NCBI GenBank assembly: GCA_002427605.1 | Contig: DIRT01000037.1 | Span: 95,149 to 157,414 of the forward strand | Source of the DNA: Bacteroidales bacterium UBA5429 | Lineage (GTDB): Bacteria > Bacteroidota > Bacteroidia > Bacteroidales > WCHB1-69 | DNA: 62,266 nucleotides | Direction of reading: 5' to 3' | Shown: positions 1 to 7,282 of the stretch, piece by piece | Position numbering within the stretch: position 1 is the first letter of the stretch | Layout of the letters: each line of letters begins with the position of its first letter | The notes under the pieces: generated by a model | What the model was told of the DNA's origin: nothing | Database searches by the model: none | The model's input: only the letters and a program-made list of their open reading frames with translations | Translations under genes and position numbers: made by a program

Positions 1-262
1 GTAGGGGCAGGGCTTGTCCCTGCCCTTTTCCAGAGTGGGGAGTTGAAATAACAAAAGAGCGAGGTCTATTCTGCCCCCCTTTTATTTAAAATTCCAAATA
101 AAAAAGAAGAAATAAAAATTAGAAGTAATTGAATGTCAATAAAGTATAACTTATAGATCTAAAATTCAAGTCAAAATTTGAAATAAAAAAGAGACCCCAC
201 AGGAGCCTCTTCTTAACATTATTGAAATCCGAAATTATTCTACCTTCTACCTTCTACCTTCA
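1..262 (+). repeat. Composite intergenic repeat, copy A (truncated by the window edge)
   Basis: In order: a GTAG-headed hairpin (1-25, arms GGGCAGGG/CCCTGCCC), a TTTTCC linker, the 47-nt core (33-79, from GAGTGGGG to CTGCCCCCC), an A/T tail with AAATTCCAAATAA (about 86-98) and GAAGAAATAA (about 106-115), a unique stretch, an AAATCCG-type heptad (about 227-238), and three perfect tandem copies of TACCTTC (241-261). The core is nearly identical to copy B in inverted orientation (3079-3125). The 7-bp array runs into the 3' end of the thiolase gene. The left limit is unknown because the element begins at the window edge. Confidence 0.75.
183..211 (-). terminator. Rho-independent terminator of the kamE-atoA-thiolase unit
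   Basis: Read on the minus strand, AAGAGGCTCC (211-202) pairs with GGGGTCTCTT (198-189) through a 3-nt loop. The ten pairs include two G-U pairs. A run of T follows (190-185). It lies 29 bases past the thiolase stop codon, so it is placed to end the operon. Confidence 0.6.
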
Positions 263-1463
263 CAATTACAGCGGTTCCCATTCCACCACCAATACATAGT
301 GATGCCAATCCCATGGTTTTCTTTTCACGGATCAATCCATGTACCAATGTGGTTAAAATTCTGTTTCCGGATGCACCAATGGGGTGACCCAATGCAATCG
401 CTCCTCCCCAAAGATTGGTTCTTTCAGCAATCCACTCACGAGAAACTCCGTGTTCGTTAATAAGTTCACCGATAACACCTAACGATTGAGCAGCAAAAGC
501 TTCATTGAGTTCCAATAATTCGATATCGGAAAGTTTGAGATTCGCTTTTTTCAATGCTGCGCGGATAGCGGGAACAGGTCCCATACCCATGATGGCAGGA
601 TCAACACCACCTTGACCAACAGCAATTACTTCTGCCATTGGAGTCAAACCCAACTCTTTCATTTTCTCTTCAGAAGCCAAAAGCACAAACGAAGCTCCGT
701 CATTGATTCCGGAAGCATTACCGGCGGTTACAGTCCCCTCTTTCTTGAAAGCAGGTCTTAATTTGGCTAATTTTTCCAGTGAAGTAGTTCTGTTTGGATA
801 CTCATCATCTTTAAAAATGATAGTCTCCTTGCGAGTTACGATTTCAACAGGAGTGATTTCGTCAACAAATTTACCGCCATCAACAGCTGCAATCGCATTA
901 GTTTGAGATTGAATTGCAAACTCATCTTGAGCTTCTCTACTGATATTATATTTTTCAGCAATGTTTTCAGCAGTGATTCCCATGTGATAATTGTTGAAAG
1001 CATCAGTCAAACCATCATTTACCATGTGGTCAATAGCGCTGATATTTCCCATTTTAATACCGCTACGAACAGTTCCGGGTAATACAAATCCGGCGTTAGA
1101 CATCACTTCGGTACCGCCGGCCAAAACCAACTCGGCATCGCCAACCAAAATGTCGTTATATCCATTCATCACCGCTTTTAATCCGCTACCGCAAACCATA
1201 TTGATGCTGTATGCAGGCACTTCAGCAGGAACGCCACCCTTGATGGAGGCTTGTCTGATAACACCTTGTCCTTGTCCGCCGCTTAAAACGTTACCACCGA
1301 TTACTTCATCAATCTGTTTAGGATCAATTCCGGTTGATTTGATAATATCTTGAATTACAACAGCTGCCAGATCAGCAGGTGTAAATTGAGCTAAAGATCC
1401 GCCCATTTTTCCAATAGGAGTACGCTTTGCAGCTACTATAAAAACTCTTTTTTTCATATTCAT
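240..1463 (-). CDS. Acetyl-CoA C-acetyltransferase (thiolase)
   Basis: Thiolase of 407 residues, in the usual 390-410 range. It cleaves acetoacetyl-CoA with CoA into two acetyl-CoA, or does the reverse condensation, in the cytoplasm. Catalytic residues are visible: nucleophile Cys91 in NMVCGSG, NEAF at 320-323, His360 in GHP and the second cysteine Cys390 in CIGGGMG. It is the last gene of kamE-atoA-thl, where it would split the acetoacetyl-CoA made by the CoA-transferase. A start at Met3 (1457) is equally possible. Oddity: most thiolases end a few residues after the GGGMG motif. Here the last residues, KVEGRR, and the TAG stop are encoded by a 7-bp tandem array (TACCTTC on the plus strand), so a repeat appears to have replaced the original 3' end. 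The catalytic core is unaffected. Confidence 0.95.
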   Translation of the reverse strand: MNMKKRVFIVAAKRTPIGKMGGSLAQFTPADLAAVVIQDIIKSTGIDPKQIDEVIGGNVLSGGQGQGVIRQASIKGGVPAEVPAYSINMVCGSGLKAVMNGYNDILVGDAELVLAGGTEVMSNAGFVLPGTVRSGIKMGNISAIDHMVNDGLTDAFNNYHMGITAENIAEKYNISREAQDEFAIQSQTNAIAAVDGGKFVDEITPVEIVTRKETIIFKDDEYPNRTTSLEKLAKLRPAFKKEGTVTAGNASGINDGASFVLLASEEKMKELGLTPMAEVIAVGQGGVDPAIMGMGPVPAIRAALKKANLKLSDIELLELNEAFAAQSLGVIGELINEHGVSREWIAERTNLWGGAIALGHPIGASGNRILTTLVHGLIREKKTMGLASLCIGGGMGTAVIVKVEGRR

Positions 1464-1498
1464 ATTTTCTTAAATAGGTTAAATAAAATAATTTTGGA

Positions 1499-2158
1499 TT
1501 ACAATTGCATAGGTTTTAAATCGGGAGAGATAATCAAGGTTGCTTCTGTTGCAGCCTGAACCTGTTCAACGGTAAATTCAGGATGAATCTCCTTCAATAC
1601 AATACCTTCAGGAGTAATCTCCATAACACCCATCTCAGTCACAATCATGTTCACTTGTCCTTTGGCAGTAAGGGGTAAAGAGCACTTCTTTAAAATCTTA
1701 TGATTTCCCTTTGCAGTATGTTCCATGGCAACAATAACATGTTTTGCACCGGTCAAAAGGTCCATAGCACCTCCCATACCGGGAGTTAATTTACCGGGGA
1801 TCATCCAATTGGCGATATCACCCTTTTCATCTACTTGCATTGCTCCCAAAATGGTAGCATCTACGTGTCCGCCACGGATAATCACAAAAGATTGTGCTGA
1901 TGAAAAAGAGGAAGCTCCCTCATTCGCAGTGATATAACCACCACCGGCATTAATTAAGTTGTCATCTTCCATTCCGGCTTCAGGAGTGGGTCCCATACCC
2001 AATAGTCCATTTTCTGACTGCAAGATCAACTCAATATCTTCAGATAAATAGTTTGGAACTAAAGTGGGTAGTCCAATTCCTAAGTTAACAACATCTCCAT
2101 TTTTCAGTTCTTTGGCAACGCGCTTGGCAATCACCTCTCTGATTTGATTTTTATCCAT
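1499..2158 (-). CDS. atoA: Acetoacetate/butyrate CoA-transferase, subunit B (beta)
   Basis: Class I CoA-transferase beta subunit of 219 residues. It carries the catalytic glutamate at Glu49 in SENGLLGMGP, which forms the glutamyl-CoA thioester intermediate, and the glycine-rich NAGGGYIT stretch (about 70-77). With subunit A (AtoD) it moves CoA between acetoacetate and an acyl-CoA such as butyryl-CoA. In lysine fermentation this activates 3-oxo acids before thiolysis. It lies 12 nt after kamE and 35 nt before the thiolase gene, which indicates co-transcription. The subunit A gene is normally adjacent, but here the only candidate in view is at 58410-59063, about 56 kb away. Family assignment is certain. 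The exact CoA donor and acceptor are inferred from context. Confidence 0.93.
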   Translation of the reverse strand: MDKNQIREVIAKRVAKELKNGDVVNLGIGLPTLVPNYLSEDIELILQSENGLLGMGPTPEAGMEDDNLINAGGGYITANEGASSFSSAQSFVIIRGGHVDATILGAMQVDEKGDIANWMIPGKLTPGMGGAMDLLTGAKHVIVAMEHTAKGNHKILKKCSLPLTAKGQVNMIVTEMGVMEITPEGIVLKEIHPEFTVEQVQAATEATLIISPDLKPMQL

Positions 2159-2170
2159 AATGATTTTTTA

Positions 2171-2959
2171 TTAATGATTTATTCTTCGATTTAATTCTTC
2201 AGCAACAAAGGAGGTTACATCGGTAGCAAAAGTATTCATACCAAAACCGGCATCATAGCCCAACTCCTTCGCCAACTCATGGGTAATACGAGGACCGCCG
2301 CAGCAAACAATCAGTTTATCACGCAATCCTTCAGCCTCCAGCATCTCGATCAGTTCAATCAAATTGTGGATATGCACATCCTTTTGAGTTACGGTTTGAG
2401 ACACCAGCAACGCATCTGCCTTCAACTCAATTGCTTTGGCGATAAACTCCTCATTAGGAACCTGGCTGCCCAAATTATACGCTTCAAACATATCATAACG
2501 CTCAATTCCGAAATGCCCTGCATAGCCTTTCATATTCATGATGGCATCAATCCCGACAGTATGCGCGTCAGTTCCTGTGCTGGCACCAATAACCACAATT
2601 TTCCGACCGATATGTTCTTTGATATACTCGTCCGTTTCACTCATACTCATCACGTTGGACTCCACTTTTTCGACCTTGATCGTTGTCGTATCCACAGTGT
2701 GCACCAGAGAACCGTAACAGTTGAAAAATGTGAATCCTTCAGTTAATTCTTTATAATAAACCACCTGAGGATTATCCAATCCCATTTTTTTGAGCAATTG
2801 TTTAGCAGCCTCAATCGCTTCATCGTTACATGGAATCGGCAAAGTAAAACTCAATTGCACCTTACCATCATTCATGGTATCCCCATAAGGTTTGATTTTT
2901 GTTAAATCTAAGGTTTGGTCGAATGATTTTTCATCCATTGAATATAGTCCACTACCCAT
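2171..2959 (-). CDS. kamE: D-lysine/L-beta-lysine 5,6-aminomutase, beta subunit
   Basis: Beta subunit of 262 residues of the adenosylcobalamin- and PLP-dependent aminomutase. The enzyme moves the terminal amino group of D-lysine or L-beta-lysine from C6 to C5. The B12-binding motif DxHxxG is DAHTVG at 131-136. His133 matches the axial cobalt ligand, and Lys144 in MNMK matches the PLP Schiff-base lysine. Both fall at the residue numbers known for the clostridial enzyme. The C-terminal half is a Rossmann-like B12 domain ending in the CCGGPRIT region. The alpha subunit gene kamD normally lies directly upstream, but here the upstream 633 bases are non-coding and repeat-rich, so the partner must be elsewhere. 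It is the first gene of kamE-atoA-thl. The start is taken at 2959; Met8 is a possible alternative. Confidence 0.94.
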   Translation of the reverse strand: MGSGLYSMDEKSFDQTLDLTKIKPYGDTMNDGKVQLSFTLPIPCNDEAIEAAKQLLKKMGLDNPQVVYYKELTEGFTFFNCYGSLVHTVDTTTIKVEKVESNVMSMSETDEYIKEHIGRKIVVIGASTGTDAHTVGIDAIMNMKGYAGHFGIERYDMFEAYNLGSQVPNEEFIAKAIELKADALLVSQTVTQKDVHIHNLIELIEMLEAEGLRDKLIVCCGGPRITHELAKELGYDAGFGMNTFATDVTSFVAEELNRRINH

Positions 2960-3003
2960 ATCTATCTGATTTTTAGTTATTTAGTGATTAGTTCTAAAAT
3001 GAT

Positions 3004-3035
3004 GTTACTACACATCGTAATAACTTGCAAATTTA
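3004..3035 (-). promoter_or_regulatory. Candidate kamE promoter with an overlapping dyad
   Basis: On the minus strand TAAATTTG (3035-3028) fits the Bacteroidota -7 consensus TAnnTTTG and predicts a start near 3022, about 60 nt before kamE. No clear -33 TTG is visible. An imperfect palindrome, GTTACTA-N7-TAATAAC (3004-3024), covers the predicted start. It could be an operator or a weak hairpin in the leader. Inferred from sequence only. Confidence 0.4.
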
Positions 3036-3066
3036 CACTTTTTTTTTGAATTTTTCTTATTATGAT

Positions 3067-3172
3067 ATTTAAATAATTGGGGGGCAGAATAAACCTCGCT
3101 CTTTTGTTATTTCAACTCCCCACTCGATAACATTATTCCTTATGGAAAAATCGTGATCAATTACGAATTACG
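3067..3172 (-). repeat. Composite intergenic repeat, copy B (inverted relative to A)
   Basis: The 47-nt core is at 3079-3125 on the minus strand and differs from core A (33-79) at a single base, so the kamE operon is bracketed by near-identical inverted copies. Beyond the core lies GTGATC followed by a two-unit heptad array AATTACG (3159-3172). The same GTGATC + heptad pair is present in copy D (21512-21531) on the same side of its core. Confidence 0.75.
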
Positions 3173-3225
3173 GTTTGACCTAATATAAATTTATAAACGG
3201 GGTTATTTGTGTATTGTCGTTTGTT

Positions 3226-3250
3226 GTAGAGACAGGGCATGCCCTGTCTC
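3226..3250. repeat. GTAG-headed perfect palindrome (REP-like)
   Basis: GTA is followed by a perfect palindrome of 11+11 bases (3229-3250, GAGACAGGGCA then its complement). It has the same layout as the hairpins at 1-25, 3338-3362 and 3467-3492 but a different stem sequence. A GTAG head before a palindrome is the hallmark of REP sequences moved by TnpA-REP (RAYT) enzymes. No such enzyme gene is in the window. Confidence 0.6.
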
Positions 3251-3337
3251 CATGATATTATTATGCGACACATTAAAATTGAATAAATATTTGATAATCA
3301 CGAAATTGAAAATCGGAAAATTTTATTAAACGCAATT

Positions 3338-3556
3338 GTAGGGGCAGGGTTTGTCCCTGCCCTTTTCCGAGTGGGGAAATGGAATAACAATAAAGGAAAA
3401 CCTTTTCTGCCCCCCAATTATTTAAAATACCAAATAAGAAAGAAGAAATAAGAAGTAAAACATGCCGTAGAGACGCAATGCCTTGCGTCTCTGACACAAC
3501 ATAACAATGCTTTGCGTCTCTGAAATAAAATGTGATAAACAAATCCGAAATTTTTC
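3338..3556 (+). repeat. Composite intergenic repeat, copy C
   Basis: GTAG hairpin (3338-3362, one base different from that at 1-25 over 25 nt), TTTTCC linker, 47-nt core (3369-3415), AAATACCAAATAAGAAAG tail with GAAATAA/GAAGTAA heptads (3423-3458), a second GTAG hairpin (3467-3492), a partial third hairpin arm (about 3505-3522) and an AAATCCG heptad (about 3541-3551). It has the same orientation as copy A and the opposite orientation to copy B. Confidence 0.75.
3467..3492. repeat. GTAGAGACGC-type hairpin (REP-like)
   Basis: AGAGACGCAA (3469-3478) pairs perfectly with TTGCGTCTCT (3483-3492) across the loop TGCC, with the head GTAG at 3467. A degenerate relative lies in copy E at 42561-42586. 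A right-hand half arm, TTGCGTCTCTGA, recurs at about 3512-3523, which suggests a decayed neighbouring copy. Confidence 0.6.
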
Positions 3557-3558
3557 TA

Positions 3559-3566
3559 TATTTTTG
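3559..3566 (+). promoter_or_regulatory. yggS promoter -7 element
   Basis: TATTTTTG matches TAnnTTTG and lies 26 bases before the yggS start codon. It directly follows the end of composite repeat C. A -33 element is not obvious. Confidence 0.5.
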
Positions 3567-3592
3567 TAAATTGAACAAAAAAGAAAGGACGA

Positions 3593-4255
3593 ATGGTTAA
3601 CATAGAACAATATCATCAAATTAAAAAGGAGTTGGGTGCTGATGTGAAGCTGATTGTGGTCTCTAAAACGAAACCGGCAGAGCAGATACAAACTCTTTAT
3701 AATGAAGGACATAGAAAGTTTGGGGAGAATAGAGCGCAGGAAATGCAGCAAAAATATGAACAGCTGCCTCAGGATGTTGAATGGCATTTTATTGGGAAAT
3801 TGCAAACCAATAAAGTGAAATATATTGCTCCGTTTGTTACTATGATTGAGAGTGTGGACTCTTTTAATTTGCTGAAAATGATCCAAAGACAGGCACTCAG
3901 AAATGAGCGAATTATTCCTTGTTTGTTGCAGTTTCATATCGCTCAGGAGGAGTCCAAGTCCGGATTTACGGTTGAAGAAGCAGTTGAAATGTTGCGCTCT
4001 CCCGAGTTTAAAGAGATGACACAGATTCAACTTTGTGGAGTTATGGGAATGGGTACCTTTACTGACGATACCTCCCTGACGCGCAAGGAGTTCCAATCTC
4101 TTTTCCAAATATTTACTAAGTTGAAAACCGAATTTTTCCCGGATGATCCGAACTTTAAAGAGATCTCTATGGGGATGAGCGGCGATTACCCGATTGCCAT
4201 TGAAGAGGGAAGTACAATGGTGCGCATCGGAAGTGCCATTTTTGGAGCCAGATAG
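3593..4255 (+). CDS. YggS/PROSC-family PLP-binding homeostasis protein
   Basis: Single-domain, fold-type III PLP protein of 220 residues, the normal family size. The PLP lysine is Lys25 in VVSKTKP. Other family signatures are FGENRAQE (about 43-50), WHFIGKLQTNK (about 64-74) and MGMSGDYPIAIEEGSTMVRIGSAIFG near the C-terminus. Members act in the cytoplasm to buffer pyridoxal phosphate and affect amino-acid and keto-acid balance; no catalytic reaction is established. It stands alone with its own promoter. A PLP-homeostasis gene next to kamE, whose enzyme needs PLP, is suggestive but unproven. A long antisense open frame opposite this gene is not credible. Confidence 0.93.
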   Translation: MVNIEQYHQIKKELGADVKLIVVSKTKPAEQIQTLYNEGHRKFGENRAQEMQQKYEQLPQDVEWHFIGKLQTNKVKYIAPFVTMIESVDSFNLLKMIQRQALRNERIIPCLLQFHIAQEESKSGFTVEEAVEMLRSPEFKEMTQIQLCGVMGMGTFTDDTSLTRKEFQSLFQIFTKLKTEFFPDDPNFKEISMGMSGDYPIAIEEGSTMVRIGSAIFGAR

Positions 4256-4294
4256 GAGAGTGGATTTCACCTCATAAATCTCCATAAAAATTAG

Positions 4295-4302
4295 TACCTT
4301 TG
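4295..4302 (+). promoter_or_regulatory. ftsY promoter -7 element
   Basis: TACCTTTG fits the Bacteroidota -7 consensus, 15 bases before the ATG at 4318. Its position excludes the in-frame upstream start at 4300, which would lie inside the promoter. Confidence 0.6.
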
Positions 4303-4317
4303 CCAAATTTTTTTACA

Positions 4318-5277
4318 ATGGGATTATTTTCGTTTTTTTCAAAAGATAAAAAAGAGGAACTGAATAAAGTTCTGGAAAAATCTAAGGAAAACTTCTTTCA
4401 GAAGTTGGCTCGAACTGTTGTAGGACGATCCAAAGTGGATGATGAGTTGCTGGATGACCTGGAAGAGGTGTTGATTGCCTCCGATGTGGGTGTGGAAACA
4501 ACATTGAAAATCATTGAAAGGATAGAAGGCAGAGTTCAAAAAGATAAATACTTAGGTGCCAATCAGTTGAATAAAATCCTGAAAGAGGAGATTGTGGCAC
4601 TGCTTCTGGATAATAAGCAGGAAGAGTTGGAAGATTTTCAACTTCCTGAATCTGATATGCCCTATGTGATGATGGTGGTCGGTGTGAATGGCGTGGGTAA
4701 AACCACAACTATCGGGAAGCTGGCTAAGAAGTTCAAAGATAAGGGATACAGCGTTATGCTGGGTGCTGCCGATACTTTTAGAGCTGCCGCAGTAGATCAA
4801 CTGGAGATTTGGGCAGAACGCGCTGGAGTACCTATCATCACGCAAAAGATGGGTTCCGATCCCGGTTCAGTAGCCTATGACACAGTGGCTTCCGCTATCG
4901 CTAAAAAAGCGGATGTGGTGATTATTGATACTGCCGGCAGATTGCACAACAAAGCGCCGCTGATGAAAGAGTTGTCAAAGATTAAAAATGTAGTGGGAAA
5001 ACTAATTCCTGATGCACCGCATGAAATTCTGCTGGTTTTGGACGGTTCAACCGGTCAAAATGCAATCGAACAGTGTAGACAGTTTATGGCTGCTACGGAT
5101 GTTACGGCTCTGGCAATCACCAAATTGGATGGAACTGCTAAAGGCGGTGTGGTGATTGGAATCTCAGACCAATTCCAGGTGCCTGTGAAATATATTGGAG
5201 TGGGAGAGAAAATAGACCAGATTCAGGTCTTTAACCGCTACGAGTTTATAGATTCCCTTTTCCCTGAAGATTGGTAA
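4318..5277 (+). CDS. ftsY: Signal recognition particle receptor FtsY
   Basis: SRP GTPase of 319 residues. It docks the ribosome-SRP complex at the inner membrane for co-translational insertion of membrane proteins. A short helical N domain (about 1-105) precedes the G domain. P-loop GVNGVGKTT is at 122-130, DTFRAAAVDQ at 152-161, DTAGR at 204-208, TKLD at 268-271 and VGEKIDQIQ closes the domain. The long acidic A domain of proteobacterial FtsY is absent, as is common in Bacteroidota. The start at 4318 (MGLFSFF, a hydrophobic membrane-binding tip) is preferred because the upstream alternative overlaps the promoter. It begins a plus-strand run with ispH (1 nt spacing) and mnmA. Confidence 0.97.
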   Translation: MGLFSFFSKDKKEELNKVLEKSKENFFQKLARTVVGRSKVDDELLDDLEEVLIASDVGVETTLKIIERIEGRVQKDKYLGANQLNKILKEEIVALLLDNKQEELEDFQLPESDMPYVMMVVGVNGVGKTTTIGKLAKKFKDKGYSVMLGAADTFRAAAVDQLEIWAERAGVPIITQKMGSDPGSVAYDTVASAIAKKADVVIIDTAGRLHNKAPLMKELSKIKNVVGKLIPDAPHEILLVLDGSTGQNAIEQCRQFMAATDVTALAITKLDGTAKGGVVIGISDQFQVPVKYIGVGEKIDQIQVFNRYEFIDSLFPEDW

Positions 5278-5278
5278 A

Positions 5279-6169
5279 ATGAAAGTGGAAATCGATACCC
5301 ATTCCGGATTCTGCTTTGGAGTGATGGACGCGGTGCAAACTGCTGAAAAGTGGCTCCAAACACATCCTTCCCTCTATTGCCTTGGCGATATTGTTCACAA
5401 TGAGGTGGAGGTAGAGCGGCTTTCCAAATTAGGGTTGAAGATTATCCGGCATGAGCAGTTTAAAGAGTTGCATGATACGCACGTGTTGATTCGGGCGCAT
5501 GGCGAACCTCCTGAGACGTATGAGATTGCTAAAAAAAATCGAATTCAGTTGATTGATGCGACCTGTCCGGTTGTGTTAAATCTCCAAAAGAAAATAAAAG
5601 AGCAATATCTGGCAGAAAAAGAGAGTCAGATTTTGATATTCGGCAAGCCGGGTCACGCAGAAGTAGTCGGACTGCAAGGACAAACCGACAATGAAGCGAT
5701 TGTGATTACATCAGTGGAGGATTTGCAACAGATTGATACTTCCCGACCCGCTTATTTGTACGCACAAACCACCCAAAATTTGGAAAAATATACTCAGATT
5801 ATTGAGAAACTAACTGAAATTTACAAAAAAGAGGGTAGGGAAACCGATTTTCATTATCAAGATACCATTTGCAGACGAGTTTCTAATCGGGCGGAACAGA
5901 TCAAGACGTTTGCTAAAGCTTATGATATGATTCTGTTTGTTTCAGGAGAGAAAAGTTCCAATGGGCTTTACCTGTACCAAACTTGTCTGACTGCTAATCC
6001 ACGCTCTCACTTTATTTTTAAGATTGATCAGGTGGACGAAATTCTATTCGATTCCAATACATCTATCGGGATTTGCGGAGCTACATCCACCCCGATGTGG
6101 TTGATGGAAGAGGTGAAAAAACGGGTAGAAGAGCGAATGACCGGTACCCCTAAAAATGAAACAGCATGA
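5279..6169 (+). CDS. ispH: 4-hydroxy-3-methylbut-2-enyl diphosphate reductase
   Basis: Last enzyme of the MEP (non-mevalonate) isoprenoid pathway. It reduces HMBPP to IPP and DMAPP with a [4Fe-4S] cluster. At 296 residues it has the standard length. The three cluster cysteines are Cys12 (GFCFGV), Cys96 (DATCPVV) and Cys198 (DTICRR). Active-site stretches AHGEPP (about 73-78) and GHAEVVG (about 125-131, with the proton-relay Glu) are present, as is the C-terminal GICGATSTP. The start codon lies 1 nt after the ftsY stop, and the stop overlaps the mnmA start by 4 nt (ATGA), so the three genes are translationally coupled. Confidence 0.96.
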   Translation: MKVEIDTHSGFCFGVMDAVQTAEKWLQTHPSLYCLGDIVHNEVEVERLSKLGLKIIRHEQFKELHDTHVLIRAHGEPPETYEIAKKNRIQLIDATCPVVLNLQKKIKEQYLAEKESQILIFGKPGHAEVVGLQGQTDNEAIVITSVEDLQQIDTSRPAYLYAQTTQNLEKYTQIIEKLTEIYKKEGRETDFHYQDTICRRVSNRAEQIKTFAKAYDMILFVSGEKSSNGLYLYQTCLTANPRSHFIFKIDQVDEILFDSNTSIGICGATSTPMWLMEEVKKRVEERMTGTPKNETA

Positions 6170-7254
6170 AAAAACGGGTTTTACTGGCTATGAGTGGAGG
6201 AGTGGATAGCTCCCTGGCTGCTGTTTTGCTTCAAAATGAGGGGTATGAGGTGATCGGATTGACGCTCAAAGTGTGGAGTTATGAGAAAACCTATTTTGGT
6301 AAGAAGGGCACTGTTTCCGATGAGCAATATATTTTTGATGCGCAAGCGTTGGCTCAACGTTTGGGAATAGAACATCATGTGGCGGATATTCAGGAGCAGT
6401 TTTATGATGCTGTAATCACTCCTTTTATGGAAGAGTATATGGCAGGAAGAACCCCAAATCCTTGTGTGCAGTGTAATCCTACCATGAAGTGGGGAACCTT
6501 TGTTCATTATGCGGATCAGTTTGATTGTGAGTATGTTGCCACCGGGCACTACGTCAAAAAGGTAGAGGAAAAGGGACGTTTTTATCTTGTTCAGGGCAAG
6601 GATCAGGTCAAAGATCAATCTTATGTTTTGTGGCAATTGACTCAAGAACAGTTGCGGAGAACGCTCTTTCCCCTGGGAGGTTACAATAAAAATGAAGTCA
6701 AACAGATGGCTCAGGAGTCGGGAATAGAGTTTCCTACTTCACAAGGCGAGAGTTATGACATCTGCTTTATTCCGGATGGTGATTATCGCTCTTTCCTTTT
6801 TCTACATTGTCAGGATCGGTGTGAAAAACTAAGAGGGGGGGTGATTTGTGATTCCAAAGGAAAATGGTTGGGGAAACATAGAGGTTATCCTTTTTACACC
6901 ATTGGTCAAAGAAAAGGATTACAAGTAGCGGTGGGGCATCCCGTCTATGTTACACATATTGATGCGGAGAACAACAGAGTTGTTTTGGGAGAAAAAGAAG
7001 AGTTGTTATCCAAAAAAATAGCGTTGAGTAATATCAATATTCAAAAATATGACCAATTACCGGACTCGTACCGGGCTTTGGTGAGAATAAGATATAAAGA
7101 CAAAGGAGCTATGGCTCAAATTTATAAGGAAGGGACACAATATTTTTGCGAATTTGATGTTCCTATTTCTGCGGCTACTCCCGGACAATCTGCTGTTTTC
7201 TATGAAGGTGAACAATTGGTGGGTGGTGCTATAATTGAGTATGCAATACAATAA
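6166..7254 (+). CDS. mnmA: tRNA-specific 2-thiouridylase MnmA
   Basis: Puts sulfur on U34 of the tRNAs for Lys, Glu and Gln, using ATP and a persulfide. At 362 residues it is typical. The PP-loop SGGVDSS is at 10-16. The nucleophilic cysteine is Cys103 in NPCVQCNP, and the persulfide cysteine is Cys200 in SYDICFIP, close to the Escherichia coli positions. HRGYPFYTIGQRKGL and the C-terminal beta-barrel follow. It overlaps ispH by 4 nt. A run of seven G (6835-6841) encodes part of RGGV, a site prone to slippage or sequencing error. Confidence 0.96.
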   Translation: MKKRVLLAMSGGVDSSLAAVLLQNEGYEVIGLTLKVWSYEKTYFGKKGTVSDEQYIFDAQALAQRLGIEHHVADIQEQFYDAVITPFMEEYMAGRTPNPCVQCNPTMKWGTFVHYADQFDCEYVATGHYVKKVEEKGRFYLVQGKDQVKDQSYVLWQLTQEQLRRTLFPLGGYNKNEVKQMAQESGIEFPTSQGESYDICFIPDGDYRSFLFLHCQDRCEKLRGGVICDSKGKWLGKHRGYPFYTIGQRKGLQVAVGHPVYVTHIDAENNRVVLGEKEELLSKKIALSNINIQKYDQLPDSYRALVRIRYKDKGAMAQIYKEGTQYFCEFDVPISAATPGQSAVFYEGEQLVGGAIIEYAIQ

Positions 7255-7282
7255 AAAAATAAGAATTTAAAGATCAAAAAGT

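Larger units (their letters stand above)
2960..3592. other. Gene-free, repeat-rich 633-bp spacer between kamE and yggS
   Basis: I see no credible gene here. It holds the presumed kamE promoter with a dyad (3004-3035), an inverted copy of the composite repeat (3067-3172), an isolated perfect palindrome (3226-3250), a direct copy of the composite repeat with two hairpins (3338-3556), and the yggS promoter (3559-3566). Open frames on the minus strand (for example 3273-3578) run through the hairpins and resemble no family. I see no remnant of kamD, whose gene usually sits at this position. Confidence 0.8.

Noticed and set aside
2279..2746. 155-residue plus-strand frame inside kamE
   Set aside because: Antisense to a gene with conserved cofactor residues; rich in His/Cys/Ile typical of reversed coding sequence.
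3273..3578. 101-residue minus-strand frame in the kamE-yggS spacer
   Set aside because: It reads across the GTAG hairpins and the 47-nt core, so its sequence is a by-product of the repeats; it also covers the yggS promoter.
2960..3592. Cobalamin riboswitch upstream of kamE
   Set aside because: The enzyme needs B12, so I looked for a riboswitch, but no B12-box-like conserved stretch or suitable long leader was visible; the predicted leader is only about 60 nt.
3422..4306. 294-residue open frame on the minus strand opposite yggS
   Set aside because: It is the shadow of yggS, which has clear family motifs, a promoter and the PLP lysine; the antisense reading has no recognisable pattern and runs through the repeat hairpins.
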